This document shows, one piece after another, positions 34,360 through 47,402 of a DNA stretch of 64,000 nucleotides. The stretch spans positions 4,774,001-4,838,000 of the forward strand of contig CM063114.1 of NCBI GenBank assembly GCA_031841125.1, given 5' to 3'. The notes under the pieces were generated by a model, which ran no database searches, had not been told where the DNA came from, and saw only the letters and a program-made list of their open reading frames with translations. Numbering within the stretch: position 1 is the first letter of the stretch; each line of letters begins with the position of its first letter. The stretch is from Acanthococcus lagerstroemiae (taxonomy: Eukaryota; Arthropoda; Insecta; Hemiptera; Eriococcidae). The position numbers and the translations under genes are program-made.

Positions 34360-36180
34360 TTTTATATTTTCTTCTAGTCATAATCTACTTGATATGGTCT
34401 TTCATCTCCTGGTCCTTTCCAAGTGTATTTTCTTTTCTCATGATTTTTAAAAAGAGAGTGTCTCCGGTAACTAATTTATATTCTCCACAAAATTCTATGA
34501 CCCTGGACCCTCTTTGATTTCGCTCTCCTAAACTAGGTATGCTTTCCGCATGCTCTTTCTTTTTTCCTTCCTACTCTGGCATTTCAATCTGCCATTATAA
34601 TTCATTTTCTTCTTCTTTCACTTTGCACGATACTTCGTAAATTTCTTCATAAATTATTTCTACCTCTTCACATCGTACATAGGAACAATAATACATTTGT
34701 CTTCGAAATTTTAAACACGAAGAATATTTCCTGGTATGAGGAACTTCCGTGGAACTTCAGCTTGCGTGGAAGTCTTCGAGGAAATCAAGCGAAATACTAT
34801 CGCGGATGTTGAACCCCGAAGGAAACGTTTGGAAATAATAAAGGAAAAACACTTAAACGAAATAAAACAAGTCGTAATCCTCTGTTATGTTTTATCCCGC
34901 CGTTTTTTCTTTTATTGTGGTAGTTGTATATCATTTTAACGACATGAAAAATAAAATGAACAATGTGATACAGGCCTACTCTTCATATTTCTATTGCTCG
35001 AGACCAAACGGACTGCACCTCGGGCATATTTCTATTGCGTGGGAACGGACGTATTTCACTTTGGGCAACAAATTCAATTTACAAATACCGATACAAGAGC
35101 GATAGCCATTCGTCATACCGATTTTGAAATATGGCTGGGTTAGATTTGGCCGAAAAAGTGTCATCAAAATACACAGTAAACCCATTTACAAAGTTTTGCC
35201 GTCGTTTCAAAACTACCCAAGTGGCTGTAAGTGGAAGAGAACTGGCCTGCGCGTCTTTTGACAGCGAAGAGAACAGCGCTTTTTTCCAAAAAGCAGTCCC
35301 CGTGGTAGAGTAGATAGAGAGTGGAAATGGAAAACTTGGTTACATTCCTGTTTTGAGAAGTTGAATAAGAATGTACAGCCTGAAGGGTCGCATATTGTGG
35401 AAAAGATGACTAGCTGAAAGGTCACCACGCTCGTGTGCCGCTTCCATACATATATTTCCACACCGGAATAAATAATGTTCGCCTTTCTGCCCTGCTCGTC
35501 AATGATCCCGTTATTAATAATTAATGACTAGAAACAGATTACGTTTGCCTATGTATGCTCGATGACGGGTAAATTAGACCATTAACCGAATGTGTTCCCT
35601 TCGACGAGGAAATTTCATTCTGTAGAAGTACAACTGTGCTCCGTCCCACGCTATACCGGGTTACCCTTAAATCGAAAATTGAACGCATACGTGGTTCGCG
35701 ACTTTCTTAATTAATGTAAAGGGTAGGCGTAGAGTGAAGCTGGTTCTTTGCGAACTCAAACCAACATTAACTCGCCTAAAAAGGTATGTCGATTACTGAG
35801 GGTATAAAATCACAATTGGAGACACGCAAATTAAGTGGGCTTCGGTTTAATTTGAAATACTCGAAGGCCATTCTAATTTATCGCCCTGTCTTTGATTAGT
35901 GCACCAATGAATGAAGTGATGATTGCCGAATGGGCCACCTATTTCTTGCAGCTTATGGATCGGTCTGAGCAATGTAAATGATTCTAATACCTCGGTTCGG
36001 AGTTGAGGCGAAAGAAAATTGCACCGAAAAGGCGGCTTCCTGACAGCGATGGCGAGGGGGAGTAGGCGGCAGAATCTCTGCGCCTTTACATAAAAAAAAA
36101 AGTTGACGCTCACATCCCCACTACTGAAAAAAAAAAAATGCAACTCCATGTAAGTTACCAGCCTGAAAATCCAGAGAATT
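34360..36180. other. no gene recognised
   Basis: Short open frames on both strands with no recognisable domains. Nothing further is seen. Confidence 0.45.
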
Positions 36181-36181
36181 C

Positions 36182-36403
36182 CAGTGGCAGACTTACGGGG
36201 GGGGGAGACTCCCCCCTCCCCAAATTCAAAAAAAGGAACGTAAAGAAAATGAAAAAAAGAAGAAGAAGAAAGAAAGAAAGCAATTTTTTGTAATGCTACA
36301 CTTCTCTCTTCACTTTTATTACATTAAGGAAGTCCGTGAATCGTTTCAAAGAGAGGGCCAAAAATGTAGTGCATCGTTTCCTAAGCCCCCCCCCCCGCCT
36401 CTG
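36182..36403. mobile_element. possible hAT-type MITE, 222 bp
   Basis: The left end CAGTGGCAGACTTACGGGGG faces the right end CCCCCCGCCTCTG. GAATTC is directly repeated outside (36176-36181 and 36404-36409). The type of terminus fits a hAT MITE. The six-base duplication is shorter than the usual eight, hence the modest confidence. Confidence 0.45.
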
Positions 36404-36712
36404 GAATTCCTAGGGCCTGTTTATGATTCTGTACACCATGGGTCATTCTTCAAAAACTAGGAATATTAAGACTTTTTTTTTTTCTTTTCATAAAGTGTAT
36501 AATAAGGTGCCTGGCCCAATAACATCAAGTTTGTAACAATGCCAACTACTTTTACTTTTTGATAAGCAACATGGGTACGGGGCCGAAACTTCATCCAGGT
36601 ACGCTGAATTTATCATCATCTTGTGTGGCTTGATGTCGTAGAAATCTCACACGTTGAAATTAAAAAAAAAGAAAAGTGATTTGGAATTTTTTCCTGGTAT
36701 TTTAGTTTTAGG

Positions 36713-37230
36713 AGTCGCTGTGTAGCCGAGTGGTTAACGTGTCCGCTTCGCAATCCTCGGGTTCGAGTCCCACCAACGCTGGAGAAGCTAGTGACATTTG
36801 AATACCCTCCCCCCACTATCATCCTAGCGAACACAGTGACTGCAGTATCAATTGAGGTGGAAAGATAGCGCGTCCTCTAACCTCGCCAGTTCGAATGAAC
36901 AAGGTATTACAATCGCAGGGTGTGTTACCACCAGATCAGAAACAATGGTACTGTGCATGTGCCCATCATAGACAGCTTACTCAACGTCGTAATACACGTG
37001 GCTAGTAAGTGAACAGCGGCTGCACATTCTCCGGCACAGAGAAAAAAGACTGCAACACAAAAAACCGTGGGGAAAGCAACGGCAAACTACCCCGACTAAC
37101 TCTGCCCAGGAAAGTCACGCGTCAGAAACCATGGCCACCAACATCCGGCTGCGGATACGGCACCTGATTGACTGTTTCAGTTTTAGCGACCTGCTGCGCG
37201 AAATAAAATTTAGGTGAAAAAAAAACAAAA
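36713..37230 (+). mobile_element. tRNA-derived SINE, ~500 bp
   Basis: Pol III boxes are clear: the A box TAGCCGAGTGG at 36723-36733 and the B box GGTTCGAGTCC at 36760-36770, with tRNA-like spacing. The acceptor stem does not close, so this is not a tRNA gene. The body continues with a stretch containing AAAGCAACGGCAAACTACCC and CCAGGAAAGTCACGCGTCAG and ends near an A-rich tract at about 37217. The layout (tRNA head, unrelated body, A-rich tail) is that of a SINE. The target duplication is unclear. Confidence 0.8.
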
Positions 37231-37639
37231 CTTCAAATGGAATTTTGTCCATTATCGGGTGGTAAATTGTCCCCTGTCTCCCCTATTTTATCTATCCCTT
37301 ATTTTTCCCCAAAGCCCTTGGTACTCTATTTCTCTGATATTCCTAAACAGGAACCTAGCTGCAGGTGCCCAAGTTTTCCAGATCGATTTTAACTAATAAC
37401 AATAATAGAACTGAGGAACCTCCAAACCCCAACATTCAATATCCAGATTTAATTTTTTGTATCCTCAGGGGCGCGGAAACGTCGAACAATGGTGTTCGTA
37501 ACATTTTTCGTATGTTGGTCTGGGCCCCACGTCTCCCCTATAAATCTCCTCATTTACCAGAACTGATTGATAGTGTTACCAAGCGCGGATATATAAGGGA
37601 GGCAAGAGAGCAAATAACCCCTCTCAGGGAAAAAAATTG

Positions 37640-38260
37640 AAATCAAGAACTCTTCATGAAAGACTAAATCCTAATGAGTGTCAAACGAGCCTGCAGAATC
37701 TTATAATTTCACAGAAATTCTAAACAAATGTGAAAAAACTTCAACGAGTCCTTAAGGATCGTTTTAGACAAACCTAAAATATTCATACACAGTCTCAACA
37801 ATCCTGTAACAATCCTATAATCCAGCCTTAAAATGTTTTACATAGCTTTGAGGAATCTTACAGAGTGATGAGAGTCTTGAAGCTGATCAAGTCCAGAGGA
37901 GTACGAGAAACTTTTCTGAGAAGAATCATAAATAATCTCAAATGAGTTTTAAACTGTCTGAGTAAACATTAAATGAGTTTGGAAGAACTTTTTAACGAGC
38001 CTTTATTTTTTTAAGTTGAATAGTACTTTCAAGAAGTCTTAGAGTGTTGTAAGTTTTAGGAAACTGTTGTAAAAGTTTTAGAAGTTATCATGTTTCGAGA
38101 GCCACAATCAAGTTTAGAACAGTTACAAATAGTTACAAATGAATTATGAACAGTTTTAGTGGGTCTTAAACCAATGAGTTTGGAAGAGCCAAGCGATCAG
38201 AACACATTTTGGAGAGTTTATATGATCTTACATGAGCAATCTCTTAACTAGTCTTAGAAA
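37640..38260. repeat. degenerate ~25-30 bp tandem repeat (GAGTTT/GAGTCTTA type)
   Basis: Words such as AATGAGTTTGGAAGA, CGAGTCCTTAAGGATCG, GAGTCTTGAAGC and AGTCTTAGAG recur through the stretch. Same flavour as 290-560. Confidence 0.6.
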
Positions 38261-38269
38261 TTACTCTTC

Positions 38270-41200
38270 TCCCCTCGTTGAAGGAATACATTGGATGGTA
38301 TTTTGATGAATATTGAAAATGCATTTAATCAAAAATTCAGTAAGTGGCAAATCGTTGAGTCAGTGCGATTTGAGGGTAAACCTGATTTTCTCGGAATTAA
38401 GATTTTGGTATCTTTGGAAAAGTAATTTCTCCGATTCCAATTAAAAAAAAAAATATATATATATATCTTGTTGATTAATTCCAATTTTATCAGTAATACC
38501 ACTGTTAAGAAACCTTCTTTTCCCTCTGCAGCGAGACTAGCTATTTTGGATCTGCCTCCAAATCATACAGCCCCGACGAAATTCGATTCACGAGAAGACA
38601 TTTGGATTTTCAACTTCAATGAGAAAATAGCCCGCAGTACTAACCAGTCAAAACTAAAAGTATTTCTCTCTCGTCATTAACCACAGTAAGGGTGAAAAAT
38701 AGTTCTACGAACTGAGGAGGCGGGGGAGGTTACAATTCTCACAAATTTTGAGTCCCCCACCATGGAAAAGTTAAGTGTGGCCGTGTTTAATAGAGTTCTA
38801 TTCTTAATGGTACTCGTGATCACCCACATGAGTTTCCTAACAGTCTGGGTATTCTTTCAAGATTTATCTTTTAAATAAATATACGTGTATGCATGAATAT
38901 AAATATCATGTAACTATAAATATGAAAACGTATGGCTTTAGCTGCCGTTTTCAACACAAGTTCCAGAATGGTTCACCCCACCATCACCTCCGCAGCTGGG
39001 TCAAAACTATAGCTGATTTTAGAAATAAATAAAAAATCGAGCAAACAAAACAAGAATTTAATGGCATATTTGAAAGTAATTCCACGCGTTCTCATAAAAT
39101 AGAAACGGGTACCACAGGCCATTGATTCGTTTTACATTCCAAAATAAATGTGTTCTTCTAAAACTTACAGCATCCGGAGTATTCTCATACCGTAGTTACT
39201 TTTTGTTCGCTCAACAGTGTCGAACTAGCATTCTAGTCATACGAAATGTTCAATCCGTTTGCATTTAATTTAGTAAACAAAAAATGTTTTATGCTCCGAG
39301 CAATAACAGAACATTTTTATTTACGACCACTAAACGTTTCGTTACAGCGCATAAATTGAAAATTTCTATTACGAAAATGACACGAAAAATGTGAGAAGTT
39401 TCTAATGAGAATGAAAAATGACGATACATTCCGTAACCCGTATCCGTGAAAATAAATTTTGCGAATCTTTTGAAAAAAGTTAGCTGTGTAAAGTAAACTA
39501 CCACTTGACTCACTTTTTTCAACTTCAAAAGAAACCCACTCACAATTAATAAAAAAAGTTCAAATTATAATATGTATGAAAGTCCATACTTTCACTACAA
39601 CATATAAAATACTTAACTCTTGCGGAACAATAAATTTTTCATAAAGCCATTTTTTTTTTTTTTTTTTCAATATCTAAAAGTCTAATTAGAATCACTGATA
39701 TAACTCTTCCTGTTCAGTTTCAAATTTCGTCGCCATTATTTCTAACTGGCATACTAGATGGCGTTGATCAACCAAAACAAAAATAATAAATAATAAAAAA
39801 TAAATAAATAACTCATCTTGAAACTAATCGAACTTGTTGGAGTTCAGTAGGATTTTACTTTTGATCTTAATTCGGTAGTGAAAGCAGCGCTATACTAAAA
39901 ATATTCCTTATAATTAGCGATTTATTATTTATATTCATATTTGTGTAAGAATTTGATATTTGATCTAGTTGTATCACTGACTTCTGAAAATACATGCCCC
40001 AAAAATCTACCAAATCAGAATAAAAAGAAATTCTACTAAATTAGAATCACTTTTTTAAAGGAAAATTTGAAATAATTTTCGTCTTTCTCCTTTTCTTGTG
40101 AAGAGCAATCACATGACCATGTAGATACTAACCAAACCTCAATACAGTTAGATAGCGTTTCATAAAATCATCAGTTACTTCCCGGCCTTGTCCTACAGAA
40201 TATTTTTTCAAAATATGTTACTAGATTTCTTATTAGAAATACTATAAATATGGTAATCAAGAAACCATATAGCTACATTCATCGAATTTCAATTGAGGTG
40301 ACCGCTAAGAAACAACCACGTTGGTAGAATTTCTATCGGTATGGCTGACAAAACTAAAGATGTCCCTGCCTTCTCCCCGTTTAGGAATGAACTGAGCTGA
40401 GTGATGTTTTTATTCTCTGAGGCATTCCTATAAATAGTGAATTCCATTAAAAAAAAAAAATCAGAAACAAGAGTATTTCCGTCTCTATACCGGAAACATA
40501 CGTGTGGTTAGCCGCCTGTCTCACAATTTTGAGTTCATAAATGACCCAAGAGACGTACGCAACACATAACCAGTTCTTCCAGAAACCGGTGAAAATCTCT
40601 TCTGAGAGCATAATGCCGTGTTCCTGAGAGCGGGTGGGAACAGACACAGCACACAGCACACAGCACATAGCACACAATCTATTCACCTCATCAATTATTG
40701 GTACTGCGATAGCTCTGTTCGCTAGAATTCTGGCAGGAAAAGAGCTAAAACCTGTTCACAGAGCCTTCTGGTATGAGGAATCGAAACCATGTCGCAAGGA
40801 TTCGAGGAGGAATATCACTCAGCCACAAATCGAATTTCCTGAAGGCTGAACAAATGAAACGTAATAAAAACTTTCTTAGTAGGTACCTACATTTTGAAAA
40901 ACTAAATAGCTTGTGTGTTGCCCATTAGGAAAAGGGTCGTCACCACTGTCTGAAATTGCATGCATTTTCTTAGTGCAAATGGTCACAGTTTTTCAACAAA
41001 TAAACATTTTGTGTTGAATAGTTTTGGCTAGTGGTGCTCATGCATAGCGCGGTTTCTAATAAACCGATTCATTTGTTATTCGCCAGTAAGTATAGATTAA
41101 ATTCGGTTTTCAAACAATAAAGTTTTTGATAACATAGCTTTCTGTTAAGAACATCACAGCTGTAAACGTGTACAGCGAGTTTGCGTATTTTTATAATCTT

Positions 41201-41715
41201 TAAACTACCTATAAAGAGAATTCGATGAAGTCGGCCCTATGTTTCAAGAAAATATCATTCATATATATAACAATAGATCCTGAAACAACGGTGATTTTTC
41301 GTAGGTACTAATGGATTGATTTTGATGCTCGAAAATCAGAAATACGAAAAAATATAATGGATGATAGCCCCACCTCAGTGATCTATAGGTTTTTAATAAC
41401 CATTCTGAATCTTCAAGGATCTTTGTAACTTCGATAGTAATGTAATCAGATATTGGTTTAGATGAATCATTCAGGTCGATCTCCCTACAGGATAGAGATT
41501 TCCTTCGCAAAACTCAATTGAATTGATAGAATCTTCTTCTCTCAGAGATTTTAGAAGTATGCGATTTCAATCTCAATTCGTTTTATTTTCAATTTTATAC
41601 CTAGAATGGTTCAGAAATAAGCATCATAAGCACTATTTTCGTGATAATATCTGATAACGCCGAACTTTTTGTTCGAACAACCCTAGTGGAGGTAACGGTG
41701 AACTGGTCAACAGGA
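38270..41715. other. no gene recognised
   Basis: AT-rich sequence with an (AT)n run at about 38452-38466, a T18 tract at about 39651-39668, and a CACAGCACA microsatellite at 40650-40674. No coding feature is supported. Confidence 0.5.
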
Positions 41716-41726
41716 TGAATACAAAT

Positions 41727-42376
41727 CAGTGTTTGGAACCGGAACTGAAACTGAATCCGGAACTCATTCAAATTCAACAGTTTCATGAGACCGAAACCAA
41801 AACCCTTTAATGTGCAAAATACCAAATTAAGACCTAAAACCTTAAACTCAACTGGTCATTAACCAAAACACAAACCAAATGTTTGAAATGTAGGTTTAAC
41901 TGAAACCAAAACAGACCGTTAACCAATTAAATGAAAAGGTTCCAATTGGTCTTTGGTCAATGCGGTTTTCTGTTATCTGTTCTTCTTTGTTGCCGACCTA
42001 GTAAAAGAGTTAGATATTTGAACTGATCTACAGAATAATTCAACCTGCCAATGCCCATTCCCACGTAAGTCGATGCTACAGTTCATATCTTATGGTTGGT
42101 TTCCAATTATGGCTGATTCGACTAGGTATAGAAATGATGAGATTTTTATTTTGTTTGAGAAAGAACTTTTGAGCCCGACTGAAACTGATTCATTATGTGA
42201 AGTGAAGACCATAACCACCGAAATAAGACCCTTTCAGTATTTTAAATCGGTCTCATGACCGAAACCGAAACCTATTGAGAAATTAAATGGAAGTTCCGAA
42301 CCGGAACCAACCTAAATGGAAGCTACAAAGCCCGAAACCGATCAAAACAAAAAATTGAATCGGTTTCCAAACACTG
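41727..42376. mobile_element. hAT-type non-autonomous element, 650 bp, 8 bp TSD
   Basis: The left end CAGTGTTTGGAACCGG and the right end CGGTTTCCAAACACTG are inverted repeats. A perfect 8 bp duplication ATACAAAT lies outside both (41719-41726, 42377-42384), as expected for hAT elements. The interior is packed with drifted CCGAAACC/GGTTTCGG words, which could be transposase binding sites. No transposase is encoded. Confidence 0.9.
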
Positions 42377-42384
42377 ATACAAAT

Positions 42385-43349
42385 TAATATCAATCTCATC
42401 TAGTTATTTGAAGAAAATTCCTACGACCATAATATGCTTTCTTGATAGCTTAAATTACTAACTTTCAGCAAATTCTCTATAGGTACTCAAAATTTTATCA
42501 AGACTTACCGAGACAAGAGTCGGCACATGGTAACATGTGAATTCCCAAATCGATGTCAGCGTTTCATATTTTGAATTTACAGAATTGTTCGCAGAGAAAG
42601 GCACACGAAAAAGGAATAAAAACACTATTTTTAATTCTGTTGATGCATTACGCACTCTTCCACCAGTCTGAACTATTTTGAAGCAGAAGTTTCAAATTGA
42701 AGTATCTAACGTTCACAAGAAATTTCCATTCATATAAGCTGGCGCCCTCTTCAAGAAATAAGAATAAACCAGGAAACCTTGACAATGGAATCGAGCGCTA
42801 TCTTCAGGTTTTTCATCACACTCGTGTTTTTCTGTTATCACTTCTTGGGAGCCCGGAGCGGAAAAGCTCCTTAGCGTTAAAAACCACTTTTTCAGATACA
42901 GAAAACTGAAATTTCATGCAGCTCGCTGTCGGCAAGCACGTCGTGCCCAATTTGGGGCTGCTGTCTAACTCCAAAAAACGATTTTGTGAGTTTAACATTA
43001 TTATAACGTGAAAGTGTCTACTTATCTACCAGGACTGCGACAACTCTGAACTTGATTGTTTGCCGATAAGCAGCATCTTTTCTGCACCAAATCGGAATAT
43101 GGCGATATTCTATATTTTCTTTTCGTACACACAATTAAGCATTTTCCAATGTGAAGAAGAAACTGATTTTTCAAGAAGAAAAAAAAAGTTTTCTTGGAGG
43201 CAATTGTAGAAATGATTCTTGAGAGAGAAGTACGTTTCCAGTAAGCCAAACGAGGGGGCTAAACCTCTTACTTTCGTCTCTTAATAATACACTAGCCATA
43301 TCTATTAAAATGATTTAGGGTCCCTTTCTGTTAGAAATTACTTTCTAGT
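42385..43349. other. no gene recognised
   Basis: No repeat or coding signal identified. Confidence 0.45.
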
Positions 43350-43357
43350 GAATCATC

Positions 43358-43615
43358 CAGACGCGGATTTGGAAAAAAAAAGGGGGGTACAGTAGCGGCG
43401 GTGCGTATTGATTTTTGCTGTTGCTTTTGTTGGCAGGGGTGTGGGGGCGGGGTGCTCCCGGAAAAATATTTTATCCAATGTGGGATACGTAATTACGAAT
43501 ATATAGATGCGTGAGTATACCTTTGTGGCGTGTAATGAGCGTACAATTCATCATTTTTATTCCTATTCCCCTATTATTGCGTTTAAAATATTCAACTCCC
43601 TTGGATCCGCCACTA
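43358..43615. mobile_element. hAT-type MITE, 258 bp, 8 bp TSD
   Basis: The left end CAGACGCGGATTTGG faces the right end CCTTGGATCCGCCACTA (AGTGGCGGATCC-type terminus). The 8 bp word GAATCATC flanks both ends exactly (43350-43357, 43616-43623). A G-rich stretch follows the left end. No coding capacity. Confidence 0.85.
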
Positions 43616-43623
43616 GAATCATC

Positions 43624-45670
43624 TTCATCACAGTCACTCAAAAGACAACGAAATTTTGCAACAGCCGGGGTCGCCAAGCACTTTTGACCCATGAACCAAT
43701 TGAAGACTTGGGTTCGATCTTGTCTTTGGCGTAAAATATATCATTAAATCCACAGTTTAATAAAGAGAAATACTTCGATGATAAAAATTTTTGTAGTGAT
43801 CCCTTTTCGAACGTGGTCTGAACTCGTTCGAGATTTCAGCATTTCATTTTTCATCGCGGAATCAGTAACAATGAACGATGGTTTTTAGGTCAACTCCATA
43901 CATTGAAGGACTTACTATACTTGTACTAGTAAGATATCTGCAGCTAAATTGGTAGTCGCGCATTGTAATTGGCAAGCAGAAAATTAAGTTAGTTTGGACT
44001 GGTACCACCACCATATTGTGCTTAATATTCGCACACAGGAAGATACGTAGAACATGAATCTGTTTTCAGACGGATCCAACACGAATATCATTCGAGGTCT
44101 ATCTTTGGCCCCTTACCAATCTATAAACTAACGGCTACAAAATGTAAGTATGTATTCAAATTAATTACAACAAGTTGCAAACTCATAAAAAACAACAAAT
44201 TAAAAAAGTTCTACACTATGACCTCGAATAGAAAAAAATCATACATGAAGGTAATAATTAAAAATAAAAATACGTTGCGAAGAAATAACTTTTCATTCTC
44301 CCATTTTTCCTCTACATGCACGTGATACTCAATCAACATTTCCTGCCTCCGGGTGTGAACACATTAAGCCCAAGACCAAATAATACATTTTGAAGAAAGA
44401 AAAAAAAAAGAGGCTATTAGAATACCGCGTTTGTTTCGCATCCATCTTAACGGTATTTTCTTCACAATATTGGTATCTTTGCGTTTTAAGAATAACAGTA
44501 ATAGTAAAACCAGTAATAACGACAATAGAAAATAACAACAATGATCAACTTAATACATAGAGCAGAAAATCATATTACAACATTTGGATCAAGACAAAAA
44601 GAAAATGAAAACTCTTGAGACTCGCCCTGGTGACTCGCGTACGAATTCGTTGAAATGCCTCAAAAAGATTTCAGAGAAAAAAAATACAATAACAGAAACA
44701 CACGGTATTCTTTCAGTATGTAAAAATTAAGTTGCCCGCATTAGAACGTATTTTCCTTAAACCCTACACTCGCGTATTATGTGCATCAAAATTAATTTCG
44801 TTCAAAATATACATTTGTCGGTAACCTGACAAAAAAACAACAACTGTATTTAGATTCTTAAGAGCTAAATATTAATCTCATTATGATTATTTATGTTTCG
44901 GTTTTATAAAATAATAAATCTCATTACATTACCTATACTAAACTTTAAAATAAAAATGTTAATACTACTTTGTGTTAATTGATCACAGTTTCAATAACAA
45001 AACATAAGTAATTGAGTAAATTAAGATTCGTTGTAATTGCCCATGTTAAGTACACTGATTCGTCAAGAGGGAAGGGAAAAGAAAAATACTAATAATTTTA
45101 CGAGCTAATAAGCGAGAACATAGAAGTCAGTGTTCGGTACTAACATAAAATAAACACAGAGTTGTACAAAATTTGAGCTACAGATATTTTTGTCTTTATC
45201 GTTAAGTTAGAATTTGTGAAACACGAAATTGTACCCTCCAGAATGGTGAGAGGAACTCTGCACATAAAATAGAATACTTGTAATTAGCATTCTACGCATA
45301 GAACATAAAATTCTATACCTTATGCACAGAATGAGTATTTTATGTTCTGTGGGGTAATTTCATATCACTGCTGCCACCTATTTTGGCATTTGGTGTCTTG
45401 AAAGTTTCCCCTTTAAATTTTGGGCGATTATACAATACTCTAGGGTCTAGAGTACCAAATTCACTGTTCGCTTACCCATATCTATTTAAAAATCTGGTAA
45501 GTTTTCACTACGCTGATTCCGTGTCAACAACCCTTCTAAGGTATTTTTTCTGTTTAATTACACTGCACAACAGCATAAAAAACAATTGAATGAGATTATA
45601 TGATTTTAGCTGTATTTTGAATGCTGAATACGATGGCGTTATCCATTTTTCTCGAGAACCTCTCGTTTTC
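43624..45670. other. no gene recognised
   Basis: Strongly AT-rich. At 45260-45350 loose inverted words around TAGAACATAAAATTCTA are present. Nothing else. Confidence 0.45.
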
Positions 45671-45674
45671 CACA

Positions 45675-45895
45675 TTCAAAATTAGAAATTTATCAAAATT
45701 TTCACGTTTTATTCCTTTTTGGTTCGATCAGCAGTATCATCTTGATGATACTAAAATTTGCATAATAGGAAAAAACAGTGAACTACAATCAAAAAATTAA
45801 CATCGGCATTAAATTCCTCGTTGAAAAAACATATAAAATCATGTATTCTCATGCCATTGTTTTTTGAAAAATTTCAAATTGTTGTGTAGTGTTAT
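45675..45895 (-). repeat. dispersed repeat, copy B (partner at 13291-13575)
   Basis: Complement of copy A. Shared words on this strand are TATCATCTTGATGATAC, CAATCAAAAAATTAACATCG, GGCATTAAATTCCTCGTT and AATTGTTGTGTAGTGT. Confidence 0.8.
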
Positions 45896-45899
45896 ATTC

Positions 45900-47400
45900 G
45901 ATAGAGCAATACAAATTGCAATATTCAGCATAAGTTTTGTAGTATAATACCTGGCTAAAATATAGTTATCACAGAGAAAACTATTATTCATATGGAACTG
46001 GTTTTGGGAGGTTACTGAGACTTAAAAGCTTCTATTTCATTTTAAAACCTTTTAAATACGAGAGAAGTTCTACCCATATTATTCTTTTTGTTTGTTGAGA
46101 GTACGAATTATTAATAAAGAGAGAAAACAAACAAAACAAAACAAAACTATATGAATGAAAATAGTAATATCAGTACATGTAACAGGTCTAAGGTCCGCGA
46201 GAGGTCTGGTGTGCGAAGCCTTCATCCAAAATGCTAATATGTAGCCTTTCGTAGTGCAGCTTCGGTTTTACAAGTTATGACACATTACCTTCGTTTTAAA
46301 AATAAAATAAAGTATAAACGCAGCGTATTAGGCAAACCTTATACATATCAAATGTCAGACTTACTAGCTTTGTTGATTGAACGTAGCAATAAATGCAAAG
46401 AACAATAGAACTTCCCTCACTACAAGTTGAAATTTTTCAACTTCTGAGTCATTGCGGCATTTTCCCAAACCCAGTTCCAAGCGAATAATAGTCCTACTCT
46501 GATTATTATATTTCAGCCAGGTATATGAAAATTTCATTGTTGTTGAACAATACAGCGTGACTTTTGAGAGTTGGTAGACAATGAATGAGCAATAGCTATA
46601 AACTTTTGGAATTTCTTTAGATTTTTCCATAAATACGTAATTAAATATTTTATACATGGGAAAACAGGCTCATTATACGCGTCCACAGTAAGAATGACAG
46701 AACAGTATCCATCTTCTTTCGTCTGTATATAAATTCTAAGGATTTTATACAATTCTACATGAAAAATGTAGAATACTCTATCTCCATACAGAATCCTTTT
46801 TATACATGAAGAATGTACATTATCTTATTCCACGTGTAGAACGTTGAATACTCTGCATGTAGAATACGATTATTAGTCGCAACCACTGAAGTCTATATGC
46901 CTACAAACATCGCGCCCTCAATAAATTCGAATAATGGATTAGAAATACGAATAATATGGCATCGTCTGAATCTGCTGACACAGCTCGACGTGATATTCTA
47001 GTTTTAGCTGCCTGATAATTGCTATTAATAGGAACGAGGACGGTTTCAAATAGTTCTCAACATTTGCTTACTTAGCTGCACGCTACCATTTCAAAGAATA
47101 AAAAAAAAAAAATTATAAAATACTTCCCAGCCGAGAATAAATAAATATACGTCGAAAGTAAATCAAGTCAACATTTTTTCGATACCGCTGACAGTATCGA
47201 AAATACTGTACACAGATTCCCTATACCAAATTTTACCTATGTATATAACTGTACATCACACATACATACACACATACACGCACGCACACCAAAGAAATCA
47301 TCGAGCTCACGCAAAGATAAATAATAACTAAAAAAATACACACACGAAAAATGCAAAGTCTGAAAACCTCGTTGAGTAAAGCCGAAATCCAAAACGCTAT
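45900..47400. other. probable 3' flank / 3' UTR of the receptor gene
   Basis: Lies downstream (minus sense) of the activin receptor stop codon. Contains a (CA)n stretch at about 47255-47290 and loose palindromic GTAGAATAC words at 46745-46870. The polyadenylation site was not identified. Confidence 0.4.
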
Positions 47401-47402
47401 CA

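Noticed and set aside
34736..35313. Two small plus-strand frames (67 and 60 codons)
   Set aside because: Some lysine/glutamate-rich text, but no family match and no consistent splice structure.
36713..36790. tRNA gene
   Set aside because: A and B boxes are present but the acceptor stem does not pair and the sequence continues as a ~500 bp repeat with an A-rich end. It is a tRNA-derived SINE.
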